From contig PLTK01000169.1 of the NCBI GenBank assembly GCA_003164415.1, positions 1 through 16,796 of the forward strand: a stretch of DNA of 16,796 nt, written 5' to 3'. Made by a program: the position numbers and the translations under genes. Positions within the stretch are counted from its first letter, which is position 1, and each line of letters begins with the position of its first letter. The notes under the pieces are model-generated. The model was not told the DNA's origin. It was given only the letters and a program-made list of their open reading frames with translations, and did no database searches. Shown here piece by piece: positions 1-7,778 of this stretch. Source of the DNA: Methanobacterium sp. GTDB lineage: Archaea > Methanobacteriota > Methanobacteria > Methanobacteriales > Methanobacteriaceae.

Positions 1-2
1 CC

Positions 3-446
3 AACGTTACAGCTTTAGCATTTGGAGGTGGAAAACCTCTGGATTTTAACCATGAATTCAGTGACGGCCGAAGAATACTAGGAAACGGAGTAACATGGAG
101 AGGGACCATTATAGGTACTATTATTGGGACCTTAGTGGGAGTTGCACAGAGCATAATTACAGGAGATATTATACAAGGATTTTTATTGGGTCTTACTCTT
201 GGTGGAGGAGCATTAATAGGTGATGCTTGTGGAAGTTTTATTAAAAGGCGTTTAAAACTTGAAAGTGGAAGACCAGCTCCAATTTTAGACCAGTTAGACT
301 TTGTTGTAGGCGCACTCGTATTTGCATCCTTTATTGTTGTTATACCTGTTGAAATGATTGTGATTATACTCGTGATTAGTGTATTTCTACATCTTGGAGC
401 TAACATTATTGCGTATTTATTGGGCATAAAAAAAGTATGGTACTGA
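3..446 (+). CDS. carS: CDP-archaeol synthase, 3' part (5' end outside the window)
   Basis: This is the C-terminal 147 codons of CDP-2,3-bis-(O-geranylgeranyl)-sn-glycerol synthase. The enzyme transfers CMP from CTP to the unsaturated archaeal diether phosphate, making the CDP-archaeol precursor of all polar membrane lipids. The reading frame is open from base 3, well before the first internal GTG at 135, so the gene is cut by the window edge and does not start at 135. Family signatures are visible: LGNGVTWRG, GDACGSFIKRRLKLESGRP (the acidic metal/CDP-binding stretch) and the following DQLDF. At least three hydrophobic segments surround them, fitting an integral membrane enzyme. Full-length family members are only about 170-180 residues, so little is missing. 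The gene converges on mfnF. Identification is firm from the motifs. Confidence 0.93.
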   Translation, partial: NVTALAFGGGKPLDFNHEFSDGRRILGNGVTWRGTIIGTIIGTLVGVAQSIITGDIIQGFLLGLTLGGGALIGDACGSFIKRRLKLESGRPAPILDQLDFVVGALVFASFIVVIPVEMIVIILVISVFLHLGANIIAYLLGIKKVWY

Positions 447-557
447 ATCTAGAAAAAATTTAAATCCTAATAATCTTAAAAATTTTATAAATTAAAAATT
501 TAAGTAAAAATATTAACAGTTTAATGGTTATCTGGATAAAAAATATAATTCTAATAT

Positions 558-591
558 TATTTTTTTCTTTTATGCTATTTTTTTCTTTTAT
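558..591 (+). terminator. Tandem T-tract, probable carS terminator
   Basis: Two identical 16-bp copies of TA-T7-C-T4-AT occur at 558-573 and 576-591. They lie on the + strand, about 110 bp past the carS stop, in the convergent gap before mfnF. Archaeal RNA polymerase terminates at T-rich tracts, so this is a likely carS terminator. The role is inferred; the repeat itself is exact. Confidence 0.5.
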
Positions 592-605
592 ATCAAATAA
601 ATCAT

Positions 606-1649
606 TTAATTAGTTGATTTTTTATTATTATTTCTAATGAACTGTTCCATTAAAATTGCTGTTCCAACAGCCGGGGCAACTGTACAGTCCTCTTTTTCCA
701 GTAGCTTATTCATTCCAATATATTCAAGACCAGCTAGTTCACATACCCTAGCACCTAAAATATCCATTCCAAGGCCTGTGGTGACAACTTTTGATAGATT
801 ATTCCCTTCAGAAACTTCTAAAAGGGCTTCAGAAATCTTTGAAACTTGTGCTGAATATATGTATTCTGCCATTGATTTAATTTCATCTGGACTTAACACA
901 TCCATGTCTCCACATACAACCCTTGATAATCTTCTCATAGATTCTTCAACGGATTTTCCAGCACCATCCATAGTATCACAACTATATTCTTCTTCATTGA
1001 TGTTTCCAAGTATCATCTGAATATCAGCTGTAACAGCAAACAGTTCTGAAGCTATTCTTAACAATGCCCCATCCATTGGTATTTTTTCAATTAATGCAGC
1101 AACGTTGGTTCTTAAAGTACCGCTGTAAACCAATTCTCCAGTTTTTAATCTTTCAAGGTCAGATCTACCAACAGCACATTCTTTACCATTTTTAATGGGA
1201 ATAATATCTGTTGTTGTACTTCCAATATCTATCAATATACAGTTTTGATCTATTTTTGCTGCAAGAGGTGCTGTTGCAATCCAATTAGCTGCTGCAACTA
1301 TCATTGGATTATCCAGTACTTTTGACAATTCTATTATCCCATCAAGACCTACAAATCCTACCGGTACATTAAATGTATCATATGACTTTTTTGAAATATC
1401 AATAACACCCTCTTTCTTTGTTTTATATGCATCAACAAGTTCAGCTGTCATTGAAACCCCTACTCCATCAATTTGATCGACACCTGTTCCTAGAAGTTCG
1501 ATTAAAGCATCTGATAGTTCATCATTTTTCATCCACATGGGTAGATAAACAAAATCTGTTTCAACCTCAATTATATTACCGGATTCATCAAAATCAACCA
1601 CAGCAACATCTGTATTTGCCCCACCTATATCAAAACCTGCGATTTTCAT
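606..1649 (-). CDS. mfnF: Methanofuran biosynthesis protein MfnF (APMF-Glu synthase)
   Basis: 347 aa, resembling MJ1427-type MfnF. This enzyme condenses gamma-glutamyltyramine with 5-(aminomethyl)-3-furanmethanol diphosphate to give APMF-Glu, the core of methanofuran, which is the first C1 carrier of methanogenesis. It belongs to the ASKHA/hydantoinase A-like fold. Phosphate-loop motifs are GFDIGGANTDVAVVD at residues 5-19 and LIDIGSTTTDIIPI at about 139-152. A third glycine-rich turn, TTGLGMDILG, lies at about 290-299. No signal peptide or membrane segment is present, so it is cytosolic. The ATG overlaps the mfnD stop as ATGA (1646-1649), which implies translational coupling, and the two proteins act one after the other. 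Older annotations call this family 'hydantoinase/oxoprolinase' or 'H4MPT-linked C1 transfer pathway protein'. The MfnF role rests on the family plus the mfnD linkage. Confidence 0.88.
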   Translation of the reverse strand: MKIAGFDIGGANTDVAVVDFDESGNIIEVETDFVYLPMWMKNDELSDALIELLGTGVDQIDGVGVSMTAELVDAYKTKKEGVIDISKKSYDTFNVPVGFVGLDGIIELSKVLDNPMIVAAANWIATAPLAAKIDQNCILIDIGSTTTDIIPIKNGKECAVGRSDLERLKTGELVYSGTLRTNVAALIEKIPMDGALLRIASELFAVTADIQMILGNINEEEYSCDTMDGAGKSVEESMRRLSRVVCGDMDVLSPDEIKSMAEYIYSAQVSKISEALLEVSEGNNLSKVVTTGLGMDILGARVCELAGLEYIGMNKLLEKEDCTVAPAVGTAILMEQFIRNNNKKSTN

Positions 1650-2689
1650 TTTAAAACACTGATCCTGAGGGTTTTACCCTCTTTATAAAAGTTTATACTT
1701 CCATTTAATGTTATTTCACATGGCAGTTCCCCTTGAACAGATTTTATTATGGCTTCTCCTAGGTTGAAGTTAATGATCTTTCTGAGAGCAACATAGGCCG
1801 TTGTTATTCTTGAGTTGATCTCGACTATGTGGACACCATTACCATCTTCGTCAAGTATCATATCCACACCAACATAGCCCCTAATCCCGCCAATTGATTC
1901 AATAACATTTTTTGCTGTTTCCATTGCAAGCTCCGAGAGTCTATGTTTAAATGGAACATTTCCCCCACAATATTCTATTTCACCAGAATTCAAACCAATA
2001 TATTGGAAGTTCAAGCTTAAAGGAACTGCTGTATCACCATTACATAACAGGCTTACACTGACACTGACACCTATAACATAATCCTGGACAATGCAGTATG
2101 GAAGTTGGGTAAGGCCATGAATATGATCCTTGGCGGTTAAAAATTCTTTTAATGAGTTCACAACCATAACCCCTGAACATGAAACACCATCAGCGGGTTT
2201 AACAACTTTTGATAGACCATTTTTCATATGGGACTTGTAATATTCATACTGTTTCCCAGATTTTTGATTTAAATCCTTGAAATATAGCTTTTCGGTTTTT
2301 ATTATCGGAAATTTATCCTTTAAAGCATTGTAAGTTTCAAATTTATTAGTTGTTAACTTAACAGCTATTGAACTTGACCCTAAAACTGTAACAACTTGCT
2401 CCTCAATTATTGATGTGAGATCATGGAGTAGATTGTTCTCTTCGGGCGCAATGGGAAGGCATGCATCATAATTTTGAATGTTGTTTTTAAGCCATTCACC
2501 GAGGTCTCCGTTGACAGTCACAGGAATGGATTGGGTGTCCATTATTTGGGAATCATCAGAAATTAAATGATATGTTTTAAAATCTTTTAGATCTTCTAAA
2601 AGTCCATAGAGCATTGCATGGCCCTCTGCTATAAACGATGGATCATCTGATCCAGTTGCAGTTGCAAATTCAAAAACAAGTATTTTCAT
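1646..2689 (-). CDS. mfnD: Tyramine-L-glutamate ligase MfnD (ATP-grasp)
   Basis: 347 aa, ATP-grasp fold, resembling MJ0815. It joins the gamma-carboxyl of L-glutamate to tyramine with ATP hydrolysis, giving gamma-glutamyltyramine for methanofuran. Visible ATP-grasp elements are KPADGVSCSGV at residues 164-174, the hinge strand VQDYVIG at about 201-207, GYVGVDMILDEDG at 271-283 (metal-ligand acid) and VEINSRIT at 289-296 (the metal-binding E/N pair). The start ATG has GGAGA about 8 bases upstream, and a TATA-like box lies near 2750. It is the first gene of a two-gene operon and overlaps mfnF by four bases. The start MKILVFEFATATG matches the family N-terminus. D-alanine ligase-like and amino-acid ligase ATP-grasp enzymes are the alternatives, but the pairing with mfnF argues strongly for MfnD. 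Confidence 0.88.
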   Translation of the reverse strand: MKILVFEFATATGSDDPSFIAEGHAMLYGLLEDLKDFKTYHLISDDSQIMDTQSIPVTVNGDLGEWLKNNIQNYDACLPIAPEENNLLHDLTSIIEEQVVTVLGSSSIAVKLTTNKFETYNALKDKFPIIKTEKLYFKDLNQKSGKQYEYYKSHMKNGLSKVVKPADGVSCSGVMVVNSLKEFLTAKDHIHGLTQLPYCIVQDYVIGVSVSVSLLCNGDTAVPLSLNFQYIGLNSGEIEYCGGNVPFKHRLSELAMETAKNVIESIGGIRGYVGVDMILDEDGNGVHIVEINSRITTAYVALRKIINFNLGEAIIKSVQGELPCEITLNGSINFYKEGKTLRISVLK

Positions 2690-2746
2690 TTACTTTCTCC
2701 AATATCAGATATTTTATATTACCAATATTTCACTGTTTTTCATTGG

Positions 2747-2754
2747 AATATAAA
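2747..2754 (-). promoter_or_regulatory. TATA-like box of the mfnD-mfnF operon
   Basis: TTTATATT on the minus strand, 58-65 bases upstream of the mfnD ATG. A start about 25 bases downstream would leave a leader of roughly 30 bases carrying the GGAGA ribosome binding site. Judged by sequence match and position only. Confidence 0.5.
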
Positions 2755-2818
2755 TCAGATAAACCTTTGCATGAATTAAATGATAAAATATTAAATATTT
2801 GATAAATAATAACAATAT

Positions 2819-4138
2819 TCAACTATCTGTCTTAAATCTATTTATAAGTACATTTCTACCTTTAAGATTTAAATTGGGATGGGGAAATTTGATTTCATTA
2901 TCAATAAATATCATGTTAACGGTTGAACCAGAATATTTTTCTTCATATTCCGATACAGTAATATTTTCCTGAATTTTCAGGACTTCACGGCCAACAAAAC
3001 TTTTAACTTGTTCAGGCAATTTAATATCAAATTTATCATTTTCATACTCATTTATAATTGCTTTTAAAATATTTTTTGATGATTGGCCATTACCATAGGG
3101 ATTCCTGGCATTTTTCATTTTCTGGTAGAGTGTGGAGTCTGTTGATATCCTTTTGTAGGTATCTACTATTACATCTTTATCTGTACCTACAAGAACATTT
3201 CCACCGGCTTTAACAGTTTCAGGTCTCTCTGTATTATAACGCAGGGTTATACAGGGAATATTAAGTGTTATGGCTTCTTCTTGTAATCCTCCAGAGTCGG
3301 TCATAACAAATTTTGATTTAGAAATAAGCAGTAGAAAATCAAGATATCCTAATGGTTTAATTAGTTTGATATGCGGAGCTTCTTCGAGTTTATCATAAAA
3401 TTTGAATTTTTTAAGTGTCTTAACTGTTCTTGGATGAACAGGAAATACTACCGTGATATTATTAAGCTCCAGAAGTGCATCCACTATATTTTTAAGTCTT
3501 TTAGGGTCGTCAACATTCTCTGCCCTGTGAATTGTAAGTATCAAAATGTCATCTGGGATTTTAAGTTCATTTAAAATGTTGGATTCATTTTCTGCAATTT
3601 TTAAATGCCTATTACATGCATCAACAATTGTGTTTCCTGTTACATATATTTCATGGGGGTTAATATTTTCAAATAACAGGTTTATTGCAGATTCTTCTGT
3701 TGGAACAAAGAATATGTTTGAACAAATATCTGCTATCTGCCGGTTTATCTCTTCGGGCATGGTTTTATCATAGGATCTTAAACCTGCCTCCACATGCCCA
3801 ACTGCCATATGCAACTTGGAAGCTGTTAAAGCACCGGCAAGAACTGCATTGGTGTCACCCTGAACCATTATAATATCGGGTTTTTCTTTTATCAATACAT
3901 CCTCTATACTTTCCATCATAGTAGCGGTCTGTTTTCCATGGGAGTTTGAACCCACACCAATATTGTAGTCGGGTTTTTTAATCTTTAAATCTTGGAAGAA
4001 CTGCTGGGACATTACATGATCGTAATGCTGTCCAGTATGAATTAAAATAGAGTCAATTCCCATCTTTTCCATTTCATCTAAAACAGGAGCCATTTTAATT
4101 ATTTCTGGTCTTGTACCAATTACAGTTGCAATCTTCAT
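2819..4138 (-). CDS. wecB: UDP-N-acetylglucosamine 2-epimerase (non-hydrolysing) with C-terminal extension
   Basis: 439 aa. It interconverts UDP-GlcNAc and UDP-ManNAc, supplying ManNAc/ManNAcA-type sugars for surface glycans in the cytosol. The GT-B fold signatures are complete: GTRPEIIKMAPV at residues 8-19, THTGQH-like ILIHTGQHYD at 31-40, QGDTN with D95, HVEAGLRS with E117, MPEEINR with E130, TIHRAEN with H204, and the UDP-binding TDSGGLQEEA at 280-289. D95, E117, E130 and H204 correspond to the acidic and histidine residues considered catalytic in bacterial WecB. The canonical domain ends near residue 365, so about 74 residues at the C-terminus (366-439) are extra. That segment has no membrane helix. 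The start has GGAG eight bases upstream and a TATA-like box at 4176-4183. The gene stands alone here, with no neighbouring ManNAc dehydrogenase. Confidence 0.92.
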   Translation of the reverse strand: MKIATVIGTRPEIIKMAPVLDEMEKMGIDSILIHTGQHYDHVMSQQFFQDLKIKKPDYNIGVGSNSHGKQTATMMESIEDVLIKEKPDIIMVQGDTNAVLAGALTASKLHMAVGHVEAGLRSYDKTMPEEINRQIADICSNIFFVPTEESAINLLFENINPHEIYVTGNTIVDACNRHLKIAENESNILNELKIPDDILILTIHRAENVDDPKRLKNIVDALLELNNITVVFPVHPRTVKTLKKFKFYDKLEEAPHIKLIKPLGYLDFLLLISKSKFVMTDSGGLQEEAITLNIPCITLRYNTERPETVKAGGNVLVGTDKDVIVDTYKRISTDSTLYQKMKNARNPYGNGQSSKNILKAIINEYENDKFDIKLPEQVKSFVGREVLKIQENITVSEYEEKYSGSTVNMIFIDNEIKFPHPNLNLKGRNVLINRFKTDS

Positions 4139-4175
4139 AATAAAAACTCCATAATAAATATAAAATTAAGGATAG

Positions 4176-4183
4176 TATAAAAA
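4176..4183 (-). promoter_or_regulatory. TATA-like box of the epimerase gene
   Basis: Minus-strand TTTTTATAC-type element about 40 bases before the ATG. It would put transcription about 12 bases upstream of the start codon, just ahead of the GGAG ribosome binding site (4147-4150). Confidence 0.45.
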
Positions 4184-4227
4184 TAAAATGAGTTTAAGTT
4201 TTATTAATAGTTGTTATACAGAAATAT

Positions 4228-5655
4228 TTAGGGTCTCCTTCTTTGGGCTCGATACTCGTCTACAAGTTTTAGGAGATTTTTATTATTTTCCTGTTCCCTC
4301 TGAAGGTTTACATGCTCTTTCCATTTTTCAATTTCCATTTTGAAATCCTTGGAATTTACAAGATAAAATTCAGCCATAGAAGTCATTTTAACCCTGTTTG
4401 CAGGTATTAATGGAACCATATTCTCTTCAAATATATTTTCTGCAGGATCAGATATTTTATCCATAGTGATAACGGCTTTAACACCTAAATTAATTATCAT
4501 TGAGGCTGTTTGTGATCCACCACCTTCAGAATTTTTAAGAAGAACAATATCATCCGTTCTAATTTCCCATTTGTCACAAGCTTCCCTTATACCCTCTTTT
4601 GTAAAGAATTCGATAATCTTTACTGGTAAATTATTTCCAGATATTTTTAAAGGTTTTATCTCGGTTAATGACCTTAATTCTTCTTCTAATTGTATCCTTC
4701 TAGATTTTTCTTCGTTGTATTTTTCTTGTATACGTTTAATTATTGCAATTTTAGATGAGACTTCCTTCTCTTGAAGGATTTTTTTGGTGTAGTTGTTGTG
4801 AAGTTTATCTGCCTTGGATTGGAGTTTAGAAATTTCAGCCTTATAATAACGATTATCTTCCTCTAAAAGTATATTTTTTCTCTTTAAATTGTCAATATAT
4901 CTTTTTTGAGACTTTAATTTATGTTTCAATTTGGATATTACCACGTCATCATAATCTGTTCTACCAATGTTTTTGTGTGTATTATCAGTAGTTGATTCAA
5001 CGCTGTTCATTCCAGTGCCAACAGAGATTATACCCTGCTTAGATACATTAATAATATCTAAATTATTATCTGAACCTTTTAAAATAGTATTTTCTTTAGT
5101 GATATCTTCAGATATTTGTTTTATAGCATTACTTATCGATACACCATTTATAACCAACATCTTTACGGATTCAATTGCTCTATCATCCAGTTCTGCCTTT
5201 TCAGCACGTTTTGTTATCTGTTGAAATTTATTATAATGATCACGATATGTTTTTACTGCTGCTGCCAGTGCATCCCTCTCGTGTGCATTTTTGGAAATTT
5301 CAAGGGATTTATTGTTATCATATTGTAGATATGAATCAACAATATCGATCTTAGATTCAATTGACATGCATTTGTAAGGAGACCATATCTTAGAATTTAA
5401 AATTGTTGCAAGTTTTTTAACGGTTTTTGGTATTGGATATACATCTGTTGCAACCAAAACCGTATTTCCATATTTTATTATATGGCTAATTATTTCAGAA
5501 CGCCGTATTTCCTTACAGCTTACCAATGATATCAAGTTTCCATTGAGGTCCAGTATAGCTATTCCAACTGTGAGCCCCGGGTCAAATCCGACTATTATTC
5601 CTCTATGGGAATTATTGGTCCTATCTGATTTTAAAAATAAATCTGAACCGTTCAT
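4228..5655 (-). CDS. DUF460 family protein: RNase H/RuvC-like domain, coiled coil, C-terminal domain
   Basis: 475 aa, an archaeal DUF460 protein of unknown function. Residues 19-140 form an RNase H/RuvC-like module: VGFDPGLTVGIAILD with D25, LVATDVYP with D71, and AHERDALAAA with D128. These three acids are spaced like the metal-binding triad of RuvC-family nucleases, so a nuclease or nucleic-acid-binding role is inferred. Residues 190-235 are polar and probably disordered. Residues about 240-335 are a highly charged heptad-like region that predicts a long coiled coil. Residues 340-440 form a separate domain with VLLKNSEGGGSQTASMI and a V/I-rich strand (KAVITM). The tail is basic (RAQRRRP). 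No signal or membrane segment is present. I recall many archaeal homologues as longer. The ATG at 5655 has no well-spaced ribosome binding site: GGAGG lies about 38 bases upstream, at 5693-5697. No other ATG, GTG or TTG occurs in frame before a stop. Confidence 0.82.
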   Translation of the reverse strand: MNGSDLFLKSDRTNNSHRGIIVGFDPGLTVGIAILDLNGNLISLVSCKEIRRSEIISHIIKYGNTVLVATDVYPIPKTVKKLATILNSKIWSPYKCMSIESKIDIVDSYLQYDNNKSLEISKNAHERDALAAAVKTYRDHYNKFQQITKRAEKAELDDRAIESVKMLVINGVSISNAIKQISEDITKENTILKGSDNNLDIINVSKQGIISVGTGMNSVESTTDNTHKNIGRTDYDDVVISKLKHKLKSQKRYIDNLKRKNILLEEDNRYYKAEISKLQSKADKLHNNYTKKILQEKEVSSKIAIIKRIQEKYNEEKSRRIQLEEELRSLTEIKPLKISGNNLPVKIIEFFTKEGIREACDKWEIRTDDIVLLKNSEGGGSQTASMIINLGVKAVITMDKISDPAENIFEENMVPLIPANRVKMTSMAEFYLVNSKDFKMEIEKWKEHVNLQREQENNKNLLKLVDEYRAQRRRP

Positions 5656-5660
5656 ACCTT

Positions 5661-5699
5661 CTAAACTAACATTTCTATAAACCAGGTGATTTCCTCCAT
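5661..5699 (-). other. Possible 12-codon upstream ORF in the DUF460 gene leader
   Basis: On the minus strand an ATG at 5697-5699 opens MEEITWFIEMLV, with a TAG stop at 5661-5663, only five bases before the ATG of the DUF460 gene. A TATA-like element (ACATATAATTAG, 5715-5726) is about 25 bases upstream. The mRNA could therefore begin at or very near this ATG, as a leaderless start. Translation of this short ORF could feed the DUF460 start by re-initiation. This is a sequence observation only, and chance is possible in AT-rich DNA. Confidence 0.25.
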
Positions 5700-5714
5700 C
5701 TGGGTAATTTTATG

Positions 5715-5726
5715 CTAATTATATGT
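5715..5726 (-). promoter_or_regulatory. TATA-like box of the DUF460 gene
   Basis: Minus-strand ACATATAATTAG, about 60-70 bases upstream of the annotated ATG. It predicts a start site close to 5697, at the edge of the upstream ORF and the GGAGG motif. Confidence 0.4.
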
Positions 5727-5767
5727 AATCTATGGTCTTCATAATATTTATGGTTTGCATGGGAATT

Positions 5768-6586
5768 TTAGGGAAGTTTTAAAAACTTAATCATTTCCTC
5801 TTCTGCTGCAGCAATAGTTCTTCTTGTAATATATTCCTCTTTAATTGTTTTAAAGAAATTATTTTTAGCATATCTATCGAATATAAAATCGATATCCTCA
5901 TAATTTACATCCATTAATATGAGTCCTTCTGGAGGTACAGGAGTAATTGAAGCTGAAATATCGGGATTTAAAAGTAATTTTATATCTTCTTCATCCATTT
6001 TCCCTGCACCAACCATTGTAATCACCCGAACCATCTTTCTAACCATATTCCACAGGAAACTTTGACCAACCACATCAATGACCGTGAACATCTTGTCTTG
6101 CGAAATATTCATCTCCTTGATAAATCTTATAGGTGTCCGTTCACATCTTTTTGTAAAGTTTTGAAAGTTATTTACACCTTCAAATATTTTAGAAGCATTC
6201 TGCATTTTTTTTAAATCTAAAACTGTGTTACTATGTGGATCCTTGAAAAAAACGTATCTATAATATCTATAATTAGCATATCGTGGCTTGAAATTATCTG
6301 GAACTTCGGCTTTGGCTATAATCTGAATACTTGAGGGCAAATAATAATTAATCTGATTAATAGTTGCTTCAGAATCTGGTTTAAGTGATACAACATTTCC
6401 AAGTGAATGAACTCCCCTATCTGTCCTGCCAGCAATTGAATATCCGGATCTGTTGGGATCATCCGTTATTCCTGATTTTTTAAATGCCCTTAAAAGTTCT
6501 CCCTCTACTGTGGGAAAGTTTGGCTGTCTTTGAAACCCATAAAAGGGTGTGCCGATGTAAGCCAATTTAAATGCTGTTTTAACCAT
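5768..6586 (-). CDS. truA: tRNA pseudouridine(38-40) synthase TruA
   Basis: 272 aa. It isomerises uridine to pseudouridine at positions 38-40 of the tRNA anticodon arm. The N-terminus KLAYIGTPFYGFQRQP is the classic TruA opening. The catalytic aspartate is D56 in GRTDRGVHSLGNV. The RYRYVF-like strand (YRYYRYVFFKDP, about residues 106-117) and the C-terminal FLWNMVRKMV (about 177-186) are also typical. Length is normal. The start is well supported: GAGGT lies five bases upstream of the ATG, and the protein begins right at the first beta strand. A TATA-like element sits at 6632-6644. The gene stands alone, about 110 bases downstream of the TPR pseudogene in map order but with its own promoter. 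Confidence 0.94.
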   Translation of the reverse strand: MVKTAFKLAYIGTPFYGFQRQPNFPTVEGELLRAFKKSGITDDPNRSGYSIAGRTDRGVHSLGNVVSLKPDSEATINQINYYLPSSIQIIAKAEVPDNFKPRYANYRYYRYVFFKDPHSNTVLDLKKMQNASKIFEGVNNFQNFTKRCERTPIRFIKEMNISQDKMFTVIDVVGQSFLWNMVRKMVRVITMVGAGKMDEEDIKLLLNPDISASITPVPPEGLILMDVNYEDIDFIFDRYAKNNFFKTIKEEYITRRTIAAAEEEMIKFLKLP

Positions 6587-6631
6587 CTGAAACCTCGTGA
6601 GTGAATTTGATTTCCAAATTATGTAAAATTC

Positions 6632-6644
6632 TTTTAAATAAATA
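6632..6644 (-). promoter_or_regulatory. TATA-like box of truA
   Basis: Minus-strand TATTTATTTAAAA preceded by TTTGAAA, about 50 bases before the ATG. Weak consensus match in AT-rich DNA, so only tentative. Confidence 0.35.
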
Positions 6645-6717
6645 TTTCAAACTCATTACAAATATAATTCATATATTAACATAAAAACATCTATTTATTA
6701 CCAAATATTCAAATTCT

Positions 6718-7496
6718 TTAATTTGTCGATAATATTTCCTCTTTTGCCTTCTTGGCATCTTCATAATTAGGATCCAATTTCAAAGCCTTATTAAAGCATT
6801 CCAATGCTTCTTGGGTCTCTTTAAGTTTTTGATGAGCTTTCCCTTTATTATACTGTATTTCATAATCTTCTGGGTTGATTTGAACAGCTTTTTGGTAGTA
6901 TTTAATTGCTTCTTCAGGTTTTCCTAATTCCTCAATGATAAATCCCTTACTATCTAATATATGCTCATTTTCGGTTACTAATTTCAGTGCTTTATCTATA
7001 CATTTAAGAGCTTTATCATATTTTTTGATTTTTGCTAATGGGTAACCTTTATTATTCAATGTTTCAGCATCATCAGAATATTTTCTCAATATCCTATCAT
7101 GACATTTAATTGCTTCTTTGTAGTTCCTTAATTGACCAGAAGCAAGTCCTTTGATTCTAAAAGCTTTATAATTATTTTTTGATGATTTTAAAGCTTTATC
7201 ATCGTATTCTATTGCCCCATCATACATTTTAAGAGAATATAAAACCTGGGCTTTAATACGATTTCTAGTATAATTAATAGTTGATCTTACAAAGAACTTT
7301 TTAAACCCTAATTTTATATCTAGTGCATTGTTCACACTTTTTCTAATGCTTCATATTTATTAAGCAATAAAAAAGTTTGAGCTTTATATGACCATACAGT
7401 AGCATTATTAGGGTATAATTTTAATAAATTGTCAAAATAATCCAATGCTTCATCATATTTATTATCCTCAATAAATTCAATGCCCCTATTAACTAT
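6718..7496 (-). pseudogene. TPR-repeat protein gene, start codon lost and frameshifted
   Basis: The intact part (7335-6718, GTG start, 205 aa) is a string of tetratricopeptide repeats, for example DKALKCIDKALKLV, EEAIKYYQKAVQINPED and EALECFNKALKLDPN. TPRs are protein-protein interaction scaffolds. Immediately upstream, in another frame (7496-7332), lies a further TPR: GIEFIEDNKYDEALDYF, then LLKLYPNNATVWSYK, then LLLNKYEALEKV and TGA. It runs into the 205-aa frame if one A is restored in the A5 run at 7338-7342, giving a continuous EALEKSVNNALDIK. The upstream frame has AGGGGG at 7505-7510 and an eight-base spacer, but the codon there is ATA, with no ATG, GTG or TTG before the next TPR. Both defects suggest a decaying gene. 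The downstream GTG could still yield a shortened protein, but it has no good ribosome binding site. Confidence 0.65.
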
Positions 7497-7504
7497 TGAA
7501 AATT

Positions 7505-7510
7505 CCCCCT
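7505..7510 (-). promoter_or_regulatory. Strong ribosome binding site without a normal start codon
   Basis: AGGGGG on the minus strand, followed eight bases later by ATA (7494-7496), which opens the first TPR frame. It supports the view that the original start codon was here and mutated. Confidence 0.45.
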
Positions 7511-7778
7511 ATATGCAAGGAACAATATAACAAAATAAAACACTATACTTGAGTTAATATTCCCATTTCATTATTTTTAATCCTAATTTTTTATTATTTT
7601 AAACCGTGCTAATAACTTTAATAATATCCAACAGCTCTTTATATCTCATGATATATTCAATTATTGCTATTAATTATGTTTGATATACTAACATTCATTT
7701 ATTCAAGAAGATTAATAAACAGTATAGAAATAATTTCATAACAAGTAGAACACCAAATTAACAGTTATCAGGGATACT

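Noticed and set aside
135..446. carS as a complete short gene starting at GTG 135
   Set aside because: The frame is open to the window edge and the upstream codons encode family motifs (LGNGVTWRG), so the gene is truncated by the window.
637..1020. 127-codon open frame on the + strand
   Set aside because: Antisense to mfnF, which has full family motifs. The predicted product is a serine/proline-rich shadow.
7332..7342. Programmed ribosomal frameshift in the TPR gene
   Set aside because: The A5 run is not a full slippery heptamer, no stimulatory structure is apparent, and the upstream frame also lacks a start codon, so decay explains both defects better.
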